DNA from: Thioalkalivibrio nitratireducens
GTDB lineage: Bacteria; Pseudomonadota; Gammaproteobacteria; Ectothiorhodospirales; Ectothiorhodospiraceae
DNA: 12,731 nucleotides
Reading direction: 5' to 3'
NCBI GenBank assembly: GCA_011390385.1
Contig: JAABSN010000091.1
Coordinates: 1 to 12,731 of the forward strand
The notes below the pieces were generated by a model. The model saw nothing but the letters and a program-made list of their open reading frames with translations. It ran no database searches and was not told the origin of the DNA. Position 1 is the first letter of the stretch; every line of letters begins with the position of its first letter. The translations under genes were made by a program, and so were the position numbers. Below are positions 1 through 8,080 of the stretch, piece after piece.

Positions 1-943
<943 letters not shown>

Positions 944-950
944 TGGGTTT

Positions 951-956
951 CTCCTC
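951..956 (-). promoter_or_regulatory. Ribosome binding site of the tautomerase gene
   Basis: GAGGAG on the minus strand, 7 nt before the GTG at 941-943. This strong Shine-Dalgarno fixes the non-ATG start, which places proline at residue 2 as the family requires. Confidence 0.75.
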
Positions 957-1045
957 TTCAGTCGCGCAACGGGTCATACGGAGAGGTTCGGTACCCGCCG
1001 GCGACCACACCACCATGATCATGAGCCTCGGATGGACACGGATGG

Positions 1046-1591
1046 CTACACGTCCTGACGCAGCAGCCAATCGGGTTCGATCTGCACGGTTTTCTCCCCC
1101 GTCGTGAACCAGAGCACGCCACCGTCGATCACGCACTGGACGCTCATGTTTCGTGCGGCAAGGTCTGCCAGGGCCTCGCTGGTCGCGGTGGGCAACCGCA
1201 GTACCGCAAGATTGCTCTGGCCGGACAGCATGTCGCCATGCTGACGCCACCAGATGTCCACGGTCCGTCCGTAGGCGAGGACCGTTACCTGGGCTGCCTG
1301 GCCGCATGCCTTTCGGATATCGCGTGGATCGGGTGTGCCGACGTCGATCCAACGCTCGATCATTCCGGTCGCGTCGCACTCGAAGACGTCGGCTTCGTTC
1401 TCGGTGGAAAGGCCACGGCCAAAACGAAGCGTATCGCTGGCATACAGGGCAAACGCCAGCAGGCGCATCATCAGGCGCTGGTCGGTCTCCGAAGGGTGGC
1501 GTGCCAGGGTCAGCGAATAGCTGCAATAATGCTGGCGATCCATGTCCGAGACATCGAGTTCGACCTTGTATATCGTTGCTTTCAGAGCCAT
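1046..1591 (-). CDS. yaeQ: YaeQ family protein
   Basis: YaeQ-family protein. Its role is not well established: the family has a PD-(D/E)XK nuclease-like fold, and E. coli YaeQ was once proposed as a suppressor linked to RfaH. The product starts MALKATIYKVELDVSDMDRQ and contains LTLARHPSETDQRLMMRLLA, WIDVGTPDPRDIRKACGQA and IWWRQ, all close to E. coli YaeQ. With the ATG at 1589-1591 the protein has 181 residues, which I recall as the E. coli length. An in-frame GTG two codons upstream (1595-1597) is possible but would add residues not seen in the family. The stop is TAG. It reads divergently from the glycosyltransferase gene across a 215-bp spacer and lies upstream of the tautomerase and leuS. 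Family assignment is secure; biochemical role is not. Confidence 0.95.
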   Translation of the reverse strand: MALKATIYKVELDVSDMDRQHYCSYSLTLARHPSETDQRLMMRLLAFALYASDTLRFGRGLSTENEADVFECDATGMIERWIDVGTPDPRDIRKACGQAAQVTVLAYGRTVDIWWRQHGDMLSGQSNLAVLRLPTATSEALADLAARNMSVQCVIDGGVLWFTTGEKTVQIEPDWLLRQDV

Positions 1592-1806
1592 GAACACGAT
1601 TCGCTATCGGTGACGATTGATACAGTCGGGCCACCCGTCCGGGGCTTCCTGCATGGAGCCTCCCGGACTGGAGCACCTGCATCGGCGGCAGCGCTTTCGC
1701 CGCTGCGACGCACTGGCGATCGCGGCCATTATGGCACTTGCTGCCGCGACCGGACGACACAGACGGATTCCGACGCACGTTCCCAACCGAGCCAACGGCC
1801 ACCACC
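1592..1806. promoter_or_regulatory. Divergent intergenic region between yaeQ and glycosyltransferase gene
   Basis: This 215-bp spacer must contain the start signals for both divergent genes, but I could not find a convincing sigma-70 promoter. Visible structure is limited to a perfect inverted repeat GCCAT-T-ATGGC at 1725-1735 and a weak GC-rich hairpin (GCAGCG/CGCTGC) near 1688-1706. Neither can be assigned a function. Confidence 0.35.
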
Positions 1807-2997
1807 ATGAAAAGCATCGTCCTCTGCTGGGAGCTTGGGAAGGGTTACGGACACATCGCGAAGCTGCGTGCGCTTGCGCTCGGGTTGCGGCAGCGAGGTC
1901 ACGATGTCGTGTTCGTGCTGAAGGACCTGTTCCACGCCGACAGTTTTCACCAAGCCCACGGATTTCCGGTTATGCAGGCTCCCGTCTGGCAGCATCGGCC
2001 GGTGGGTTTGCCGCAGCCGGTCAATTACGCGGAAATCCTGTTGCGGTTCGGTTATCACGACGCCGAAAAGTTGCACACGATGGTCGCGGCGTGGCGCTCG
2101 CTTTTCGTTGTCCTTCAACCTTCGCTGCTGGTGGTCAATCATGGCCCCACGGCACTCCTTGCGGCACGCGGACTCGGCATCCCCACCGCAGTGGTTGGTA
2201 CCGGGTTCGAACTGCCGCCCCGGGAAAATCCGTTGCCGAACTTCCGGACCTGGGAGAAACTGCATCCCCGGCGACTGGCGAGCAGTGATCAGAGGGTCCT
2301 CGACGCGACCAACCAGGTCCTGCGGAGACTCGGCGGCCCCGAAATGGCAAGTCTCTCCGATCTGTTCGATGTCGATGGGTATTTTCTCTGCACTTTCCCG
2401 GAACTCGAGCACTATGCCGAGCGGGGTCCCGCCCGTTACTGGGGACCGGTATTCGAGCGGAACGCCGGTGAGGAATGCTCCTGGCCGCCAGGCCAGGGCG
2501 CAAGGATCTTCCTCTACCTCACCCCCGGCTACGCCGGGATCGATACGTTGCTGTCGCAGCTCGAGCGATCCCCACATCGCGTGATCCTGCACGCGCCCGG
2601 CTGGTCACCGCGCAATCGAAAGCGCGCTCTGCCGCCGCACATCAGGTGGTCCAGCCAGCCTGTAAAGCTGCGTACCGTGGCCGATGGGTGTGATCTGGCG
2701 GTCTGCCACGGAGGACACGGGACCGTAGCCGGAATCCTGTTGGGCGGAAAACCGCTGATCATGCTGCCACTGCACCTTGAGCACCAACTCATGGCCCTGC
2801 GAGTCACCAAGCTTGGCGCCGGTCTCGCCCTGTTTCCGGGAGAGGAGATCCATCTGAACGACAGGATCGAGCGGCTACTCACGGAGCCCGGCTTCGGGGA
2901 AAGCGCCCGCGCATTCGCGCGGCAATATGCAGACTTCGAGGAGGAAGCGCTGGTACAACAGTTACTTGGTGAACTCGAGACGCTCTTGAACCGATGA
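1807..2997 (+). CDS. Glycosyltransferase, GT1/MurG-like (GT-B fold)
   Basis: Predicted to transfer a sugar from a nucleotide-sugar donor; acceptor unknown. The 396-residue product has the two-lobed GT-B layout. The N-terminal lobe starts MKSIVLCWELGKGYGH, with a glycine loop like the GGxGGH loop of MurG and macrolide glycosyltransferases (residues 8-16). The C-terminal donor-binding lobe has CHGGHGTVAGILLGGKPLIM (residues 300-319), then PLHLEHQ (321-327) and LGAG, the pattern of GT1/UGT enzymes. No membrane segment or signal peptide is seen. The ATG at 1807 has no clear Shine-Dalgarno, but the conserved motif begins right after it; the frame stays open back to a TTG at 1738, which adds 23 non-conserved residues. 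The unknown gene at 3103 follows after 105 bp on the same strand. No other polysaccharide or glycolipid genes are nearby. Confidence 0.85.
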   Translation: MKSIVLCWELGKGYGHIAKLRALALGLRQRGHDVVFVLKDLFHADSFHQAHGFPVMQAPVWQHRPVGLPQPVNYAEILLRFGYHDAEKLHTMVAAWRSLFVVLQPSLLVVNHGPTALLAARGLGIPTAVVGTGFELPPRENPLPNFRTWEKLHPRRLASSDQRVLDATNQVLRRLGGPEMASLSDLFDVDGYFLCTFPELEHYAERGPARYWGPVFERNAGEECSWPPGQGARIFLYLTPGYAGIDTLLSQLERSPHRVILHAPGWSPRNRKRALPPHIRWSSQPVKLRTVADGCDLAVCHGGHGTVAGILLGGKPLIMLPLHLEHQLMALRVTKLGAGLALFPGEEIHLNDRIERLLTEPGFGESARAFARQYADFEEEALVQQLLGELETLLNR

Positions 2998-3102
2998 CCT
3001 CTCGCCGGGGAGGGAACGAGTTGCCGACAGTCTCCCGCGGGTTCGCAATTGCAACCATGTCTCGCGGCGATTATCGTCCTCGACGGCTCGACAAAGGAAC
3101 GC

Positions 3103-3489
3103 ATGGCCGTGTCTGAAACAGTCCTCTTCTCCATCGTCGAATCGCCCGGGCACCCCAACCTCACCGAGCTGTATCGGCTGCGGAACATCATCGAGGTTCG
3201 CCTGCCGACGATTCGCAAGGCAATCCAGGCTCTCAAACAGCACCGTCCCGACTACGTCGTCGCCGAGTTCTTCTACGGTTACGGCAACAACTATGCGGGC
3301 GCCAATCTGGGCAACCTCGACGTATTCATGGCCAGCCTGCAGAAATACGCACCTGCGGCGCGGGTGATCGTGATGGCGGACAGACACGACCGACCACACG
3401 CCGAGCGCCTCGCCGAACGCTACCCGGTGTTCGCCGTGTTGGCGCAACCGGTGACCGCCGCCGACATCGGCGCCCTTTTGCCGGCCTGA
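3103..3489 (+). CDS. Hypothetical protein, possibly a degenerate receiver-like domain
   Basis: I do not recognise a named family. The 128-residue product is soluble, with no signal peptide or membrane segment. The layout suggests alternating strands and helices: a hydrophobic strand VLFSIVES (7-14), a helix around residues 34-47, a strand DYVVAEFFYGYG (50-61), a helix around 70-81, a strand ARVIVMADR (86-94), and a C-terminal segment VFAVLAQPVTAADIGALL (109-126). The spacing resembles CheY-type receivers, where PDxVxxD carries the phospho-acceptor and xKPxxxxxL follows strand 5. Here the acceptor position would be Glu54 and the conserved Lys would be Gln, so phosphorylation is unlikely if the analogy holds. 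The ATG at 3103 is preferred over ATG 3049 because AAAGGAA lies 3-10 nt upstream. It follows the glycosyltransferase gene on the same strand. Confidence 0.7.
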   Translation: MAVSETVLFSIVESPGHPNLTELYRLRNIIEVRLPTIRKAIQALKQHRPDYVVAEFFYGYGNNYAGANLGNLDVFMASLQKYAPAARVIVMADRHDRPHAERLAERYPVFAVLAQPVTAADIGALLPA

Positions 3490-3506
3490 AAGGGACCGCT
3501 CGTGTT

Positions 3507-3523
3507 CCGGGACGACTTCCCGG
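3507..3523 (+). terminator. Weak hairpin after the hypothetical gene
   Basis: CCGGGA-CGACT-TCCCGG forms a perfect 6-bp stem with a 5-nt loop, 18 bp after the stop of the gene at 3103-3489. No T-run follows, so it is at best a poor intrinsic terminator and may be chance in GC-rich DNA. Confidence 0.25.
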
Positions 3524-3590
3524 CGCCGACCAACCGGACAGGGCGCCAACGTGCTAACTTTAAAGGTGGACGGAGCGAGGAGACGAGGAA

Positions 3591-4127
3591 ATGAGCGATA
3601 ACGGCAGTCCGCAGGAAGACCGGCTGGAGAAGGCCTACAGCGACATGCTGAATCTGGTGGCGGAAGAACTCGAGAATCTGACCGACCGCAGCAGCGTGGC
3701 GCTGAACGACATGCTGGAAAGGGCACGCCAGAAGGTCAACGAATCGGAGCATCTGACCACCGAGGAGACAGAGAAGGTCATGGAGTATGTGCGCCGTGAC
3801 CTGCACGATCTCGGCGCCTTTCTCGATTCCAGCACCTCCGACTGGCGGGAATGGCTGCGTATCGACCTCGCCCTGATCGAGGCGGGCTTGCTGAACGCGC
3901 TGAGCACCGTGGCCGACAAGACCAAGGTGGAGCTTGCCGCTCTTTCCGCTCGCGCCTACAGGGTGGGCGAGTGGCACACGGGCGAGATCACCGGTCCCGG
4001 CGAGTTGACCTGCATGGAATGTGGCGGCACCACACACCTTTCCCGGGTCGGGCGCATCCCGCCCTGCCCTCATTGCCGACATACCCGGTTCCACCGCGGT
4101 GGCCCTGCGCCGGAGGGGTCGGAGTAG
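3591..4127 (+). CDS. ybeL: DUF1451 / YbeL-type zinc-ribbon protein
   Basis: Conserved gammaproteobacterial protein of unknown function (DUF1451, E. coli YbeL type). The 178 residues comprise a long acidic helical N-terminal part (about 1-125, likely coiled-coil, including LTTEETEKVMEYVRRDLHDL), then YRVGEWHTGEITGPGELTC and a C-terminal zinc ribbon with Cys141, Cys144, Cys159 and Cys162 (CxxC...CxxC). E. coli YbeL has the same plan, including an HSGEVVGLGNLVCEKC stretch. The ATG at 3591 is supported by purine-rich GAGGAG at 3577-3582. The gene converges on lnt with only 5 bp between the stop codons. Its position between leuS and lnt, on the opposite strand, matches the E. coli arrangement as I recall it and supports orthology. 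Confidence 0.9.
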   Translation: MSDNGSPQEDRLEKAYSDMLNLVAEELENLTDRSSVALNDMLERARQKVNESEHLTTEETEKVMEYVRRDLHDLGAFLDSSTSDWREWLRIDLALIEAGLLNALSTVADKTKVELAALSARAYRVGEWHTGEITGPGELTCMECGGTTHLSRVGRIPPCPHCRHTRFHRGGPAPEGSE

Positions 4128-4132
4128 CCACT

Positions 4133-5650
4133 TCAGCCCGTGCGCCGGAACCGCAGCGCGGGTAACAGCAGAAGCAACGCGAGAACGATGGCCGGCCAGG
4201 GGCCGAATCGGGCAGCCGGCGTATAACCCTGTTGCGGCTGGATCGCCCCCTGGAGTACCTCGCGCGTGAACAGGCCGGCCAATGCGCTGACCTTTCCGTC
4301 GGCGTCGATCAGCGCCGAGATACCGGTATTGGTGGCCCGGATCATCGGCCGGCCCATCTCCAGCGCACGAACCCGTGCAATCTGCAGGTGCTGGTGCGGG
4401 GCCAGCGTTGCCCCGAACCAGGCATCATTGCTCACATTGAGCAGAAACCCCGCCTCCGGCAGAGCGGTGCGGATGCGCCGCGCGTAAGCCGCCTCGTAGC
4501 AGACGGACAAGCCGGCCACTTGTCCGGCCATGGGCACTTGCCCGCTGCCCCGGCCAGCACTCAGATCGGACATCGGGATATCGAGCAACTGGTGGAGCCA
4601 GGCCACGCGCTGGCGGAGCGGAAGATACTCACCGAAGGGAACCAGCTGACGTTTGTCATAGGTGGCGCCACTGGGAATATGCCGGATGCTGTTGTACATG
4701 GACCGGTCGACCGGCTGATAGTCGAAAATTCCAGTAACCAGTTCGGTCCCGGCAGCCTCGAGCCTTGACGAAAATGCCTCCAGTTCGCGATACACCTCGA
4801 TGTAGAACGTGGGGATGGCGGTTTCCGGCCAGACGAGCAAATCGACTCCCTGGGCCACTTCGCTCATTCCGGTATACAGGTCGAGCGCGTGCGTCACCCC
4901 GTCATCGGCCCATTTGCGCGTCTGTTCGATGTTTCCCTGCACGATCCCGACGCGGAGTTCCGCACCGACCGGCTCCACCCAGCGCCAGGGCAGCGCGGCA
5001 AGGGACACGGCGAGCATGACCGCCAACAGGAAGCCTCCGCTCCGGAAATGGCGCGCGCCTACCAGCACGAGCACGGCGGCCAGCAGGGTCACGAACAGGG
5101 TCCCGCCCGCCTCCCCAAGCAACGGGAGCCAACCCTGCACGGGACTATCCAACAGCACGTGCCCAACGACAAGCCATGGAAAACCCGATAGCAACCAGCC
5201 ACGCAGCAGTTCGAAGCCGGTGAACCCGGCGGCCAGGGCGAACAGCCAGGGCAGCAGCGGAGCCCGTCCCAGGACGCGGGTCACACCCCAGGCGAAAATG
5301 GCTGGGTACAGCGAGAGCGCCAGCACGAAGAGCAGCGTGATCACCGTCGCCACCAGCCACGGCGCGTCGCCGAAGATCAGCAGGCTGTTGAAGACCCAAC
5401 TGGCCCCGAATCCAAAGAAACCCAACCCGAAACCGTAACCATGACGCAGGGCGGTACGGGCATCCGCACCCCGTAGCAGCGCGAACCAGAATGCGAGTGC
5501 CAGCGGCGCCAGCAGATAGCGATCGAACGGGGCAAAGGCCAGAACCAGGATCGCACCTGCCACGACCGAGAGCGCGGTGGCGGGCCAGCCGGACACCGGC
5601 CGATCGCCGAACCACAGCAAGGGTTCGGGCCGTTCCCTGAGACCGCTCAT
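4133..5650 (-). CDS. lnt: Apolipoprotein N-acyltransferase
   Basis: Adds the third acyl chain to the N-terminal cysteine of apolipoproteins in the inner membrane, using phospholipid as donor; this is the last step of lipoprotein maturation. The 505-residue product has about six N-terminal membrane segments (from about residue 25 to 220), a periplasmic nitrilase-like domain (about 230-470) and a C-terminal membrane helix (about 485-498), the full family layout. The catalytic triad is present: Glu276 in WPETA, Lys333 in YDKRQLVPFGEYLP and Cys384 in SVCYEAAY. LNVSNDAWFG (404-413) and the Arg-Ala-Thr-Asn-Thr-Gly segment (438-443) are also typical. The ATG at 5648-5650 lies 12 bp after the corC stop, so the two are very likely co-transcribed, as in E. 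coli. Confidence 0.98.
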   Translation of the reverse strand: MSGLRERPEPLLWFGDRPVSGWPATALSVVAGAILVLAFAPFDRYLLAPLALAFWFALLRGADARTALRHGYGFGLGFFGFGASWVFNSLLIFGDAPWLVATVITLLFVLALSLYPAIFAWGVTRVLGRAPLLPWLFALAAGFTGFELLRGWLLSGFPWLVVGHVLLDSPVQGWLPLLGEAGGTLFVTLLAAVLVLVGARHFRSGGFLLAVMLAVSLAALPWRWVEPVGAELRVGIVQGNIEQTRKWADDGVTHALDLYTGMSEVAQGVDLLVWPETAIPTFYIEVYRELEAFSSRLEAAGTELVTGIFDYQPVDRSMYNSIRHIPSGATYDKRQLVPFGEYLPLRQRVAWLHQLLDIPMSDLSAGRGSGQVPMAGQVAGLSVCYEAAYARRIRTALPEAGFLLNVSNDAWFGATLAPHQHLQIARVRALEMGRPMIRATNTGISALIDADGKVSALAGLFTREVLQGAIQPQQGYTPAARFGPWPAIVLALLLLLPALRFRRTG

Positions 5651-5662
5651 GGCGCTACGTCT

Positions 5663-6565
5663 TCAGGTCACAGCGGAGTCACTGGACACGGTGTCGGTGA
5701 CCCGGCGCATTTCCACGAGATGCAGGCGTCGATTGTCGGCGCGCAGTACCCGGAAATGCATCCCATCGAACACCACGCCCTCGCCCCGCCTGGGTACGTG
5801 ACCGAACCGGGACAGCAGCAGGCCGCCGATGGTGTCGAAGTCTTCCTCGCTGTACGCGGTCTGAAAGTAGGCGTTGAATTCCTCGATCGGCGTCAGAGCC
5901 TTGATCGTGTAACGACCTCCCGGGTGCTGCATGATCTGGGTCAGGTAATCGTCGACATCATGCTCGTCCTCGATCTCGCCGACGATCTGCTCGAGCACGT
6001 CTTCGATCGTCACGAGACCCGCCACGCCGCCGTATTCGTCGACCACGATCGCCATATGGTTGCGGCTGAGACGAAACTCCTTCAGCAGCACGTTCAACCG
6101 CTTGCTTTCGGGCACAAACACAGCGGGGCGCAGGATCTCCTGCATGTCGAACGACTCGTCGCCGCTCGCGGAGAAGCGCAGCAGATCCTTCGCCAGCAGG
6201 ATACCCGCAACTTCATCCCGGTTATCGACGATCACGGGCAGGCGGGAGTGGGCGGACGCCACGACTTCGGGAAGGATCTCTTCCAAAGTGGCATCGCGGC
6301 GCACGATCTCCATCTGCGCCCGCGGCACCATGATGTCGCGCACCTGCATTTCAGCGACATTGAGGACACCTTCGAGCATGGTCAGCGCCTCGGGGTCGAT
6401 CAACTCGCGGGCCTGAGCACCGCGCAGAATCTCCACCAACTGCGCCCGATCACGTGGTTCGCTGGAAATCATCGAGCCGATGCGGTCGAAAAACCCGCGT
6501 AAAGGAGGCACCTCCGAGCGACTGGATTCAGCCATGGTGGACGGCCCGGGGCCCTGGGGCATCAT
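5663..6565 (-). CDS. corC: CorC/HlyC-family CBS-domain protein (YbeX type)
   Basis: Cytoplasmic CorC (YbeX) type protein, linked in enterobacteria to magnesium/cobalt efflux and more recently to ribosome metabolism. The 300 residues lack the membrane domain of larger HlyC/CorC proteins. In order: a variable N-terminus, LIDPEALTMLEGVLNVAEMQVRDIMVPR (residues 56-82, cut here by no gap), CBS 1 (about 75-135, with SAHSRLPV), CBS 2 (about 140-200, with NHMAIVVDEYGGVAGLVTIE) and a CorC_HlyC domain (about 215-290, with DTIGGLL). The ATG at 6563-6565 is chosen because GGAAG lies about 10 nt upstream and an in-frame TGA lies just before; ATG 6533-6535 (MAESS) is an alternative that brings the length closer to E. 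coli. It follows ybeY by 86 bp and precedes lnt by 12 bp. Confidence 0.95.
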   Translation of the reverse strand: MMPQGPGPSTMAESSRSEVPPLRGFFDRIGSMISSEPRDRAQLVEILRGAQARELIDPEALTMLEGVLNVAEMQVRDIMVPRAQMEIVRRDATLEEILPEVVASAHSRLPVIVDNRDEVAGILLAKDLLRFSASGDESFDMQEILRPAVFVPESKRLNVLLKEFRLSRNHMAIVVDEYGGVAGLVTIEDVLEQIVGEIEDEHDVDDYLTQIMQHPGGRYTIKALTPIEEFNAYFQTAYSEEDFDTIGGLLLSRFGHVPRRGEGVVFDGMHFRVLRADNRRLHLVEMRRVTDTVSSDSAVT

Positions 6566-6651
6566 GACTCGTGGGCTTCCAATCCTGTTTCATTGCCGTT
6601 CCGACGGGCGGCCCGGGAGCTCCGAACAGCCAGGGCGGGTACATAACATGC

Positions 6652-7134
6652 TCAGTGTATCTCCTCATAGGGGTCGCCATAGCCTAACCCGGCCAGCGTT
6701 TCACGCTCAATCGTCTCCATGGCCTCGGCTTCGGCGACATTCTGGTGATCCATGCCCTGCAGGTGCAGCATCCCATGCACAACCATGTGCGCGAAGTGCG
6801 CGCCAAGCGTCTTCTGCTGTTCGAGCGACTCCTTCGCAAGCACCGGCGCACACAATACGATATCGCCCAGAAACCGGGGGCCGCCCGCTGTATGCATCTC
6901 GGGCGATGCCGGAAAGGACAGGACATTGGTGGCTCCGCATTTGCCACGAAACCCGTGGTTGAGCTCTGCACCCTCGTCGGCATCAACGAGGCGGAGCAGA
7001 ACCTGCGCGTCGCCTTCCCCTCGCCATGCGGCCCGGGCCGCGCAATGCAGGGTACGCGCCGCGGGCAGACCCGAACGGGGTAGCGCGTACTGCACCTGTA
7101 CCTCAAGCACCCTTGCGCGCGCCGTCCGTCTCAT
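6652..7134 (-). CDS. ybeY: rRNA maturation factor / endoribonuclease YbeY
   Basis: UPF0054 metalloprotein involved in 16S rRNA 3'-end maturation and ribosome quality control. The zinc site HGMLHLQGMDH is complete (His120, His124 and His130 with the start given). Upstream, LNHGFRGKCGATNVLSFP and FLGDIVLCAPVL match the family, and LAGLGYGDPYEEIH closes it much as in E. coli (ALGYEDPY). The start is uncertain. ATG 7132-7134 gives 160 residues and overlaps the phoH end by 32 nt; GTG 7108-7110 gives 152 residues with an 8-nt overlap and fits the E. coli N-terminus well. The frame is open further upstream to 7296, but that part is inside phoH and not conserved. Overlap with phoH implies translational coupling. 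Confidence 0.96.
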   Translation of the reverse strand: MRRTARARVLEVQVQYALPRSGLPAARTLHCAARAAWRGEGDAQVLLRLVDADEGAELNHGFRGKCGATNVLSFPASPEMHTAGGPRFLGDIVLCAPVLAKESLEQQKTLGAHFAHMVVHGMLHLQGMDHQNVAEAEAMETIERETLAGLGYGDPYEEIH

Positions 7135-8080
7135 CGTCCACCGCATAGGCCTCGACAATGCGCTGTACCAGCGGATGGCGCACCACGTCCTCGGACTGGA
7201 AACGGACACTATGGACGCCCTCGACACCCTCCAGAATCCGCGTTGCATGTCGAAGTCCCGAGGGCTGCCCACGCGGAAGATCCACCTGGGTGACATCGCC
7301 GTTCACTACGGCGGTGGACCCGAGGCCAATGCGCGTCAGGAACATCTTCATCTGCTCGACGGTCGTGTTCTGCGCCTCGTCCAGGATAATGAACGCCTCG
7401 TTCAGCGAACGCCCGCGCATATAGGCCAGCGGGGCGACCTCGATCACCTGACGTTCCATCAGACGCGCCACCTGATCAAAACCCAGCAGTTCATACAGGG
7501 CGTCGTACATCGGCCGCAGGTAGGGGTCGATTTTCTGCGCCAGATCGCCGGGAAGGAAACCGAGGCGCTCGCCGGCCTCGACCGCAGGGCGCACCAGCAC
7601 CAGGCGCCGCACCCGGTCCTGCTCCAGCGCAGCGACCGCGGCCGCCACCGACAGATAGGTCTTGCCGGTTCCAGCCGGGCCGATACCGAAGATGAGATCG
7701 TAGCGGGAGATCGCGTTCAGATACTCGACCTGTCGTGGGCCGCGTCCGCGTATCACCGCGCGACGCAAACGCAGCGGCTCTTCCTTTGCGGGCGCTGCGC
7801 CCGGAAGACCGGCGACATGCGCCGACTGCAGCGCGGTATGGACCTGCTCCAGGGTCACCACCTCATCCTGCGCCATGCGATGCAACTCCTGAATGAGCGA
7901 GGCGGCCGCCTGCACGGCGCCGTCGGGTCCGGTGACGTTGAACCGCGCTCCCCGGTTGAGAATGTGTACACCCAGCCTGTTTTCGATCAGGCGCATATGG
8001 GCATCCAGAGGACCGGAGAGACGTGACAAGGTCTCCTGATCGCCGGGCTCCAGCGAAAAGTCAACGCGATTCTTGGACAT
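7103..8080 (-). CDS. ybeZ: PhoH-family ATPase (YbeZ)
   Basis: PhoH-like P-loop NTPase, usually encoded beside ybeY and thought to act with it in RNA metabolism. The 325-residue product has an N-terminal KH-like/PhoH-associated part (about 1-95), then the ATPase domain with Walker A GPAGTGKT (134-141) and Walker [10 protein letters not shown] (230-238), plus [19 protein letters not shown] (162-180) and [17 protein letters not shown], all family hallmarks. The ATG at 8078-8080 overlaps the miaB end by 20 nt; upstream in-frame starts are only TTG 8125 and GTG 8116, deeper inside miaB, and no strong Shine-Dalgarno settles the choice. E. coli YbeZ is slightly longer. It is third in the ssb–miaB–phoH–ybeY–corC–lnt run. 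Confidence 0.96.
   Translation of the reverse strand: MSKNRVDFSLEPGDQETLSRLSGPLDAHMRLIENRLGVHILNRGARFNVTGPDGAVQAAASLIQELHRMAQDEVVTLEQVHTALQSAHVAGLPGAAPAKEEPLRLRRAVIRGRGPRQVEYLNAISRYDLIFGIGPAGTGKTYLSVAAAVAALEQDRVRRLVLVRPAVEAGERLGFLPGDLAQKIDPYLRPMYDALYELLGFDQVARLMERQVIEVAPLAYMRGRSLNEAFIILDEAQNTTVEQMKMFLTRIGLGSTAVVNGDVTQVDLPRGQPSGLRHATRILEGVEGVHSVRFQSEDVVRHPLVQRIVEAYAVDDETDGARKGA

Noticed and set aside
1014..1023. Perfect palindrome CATGATCATG between yaeQ and the tautomerase gene
   Set aside because: Ten bases is short enough to occur by chance, and no regulator or promoter context supports an operator.
3037..3053. Palindrome-like GCAATTGC with partial flanking symmetry upstream of the gene at 3103
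   Set aside because: The symmetry breaks at several flanking pairs, and no promoter elements were found beside it.
4125..4135. Possible bidirectional terminator between the ybeL-like gene and lnt
   Set aside because: Only 5 bp separate the stop codons, and no hairpin with flanking A/T runs is visible there.
7135..7296. N-terminal extension of YbeY
   Set aside because: It overlaps the conserved C-terminal part of phoH and makes the protein far longer than the family.
6752..8026. Open plus-strand frame of 424 codons
   Set aside because: It is antisense to ybeY and phoH, which have full motif sets; long antisense frames are expected in GC-rich genes.
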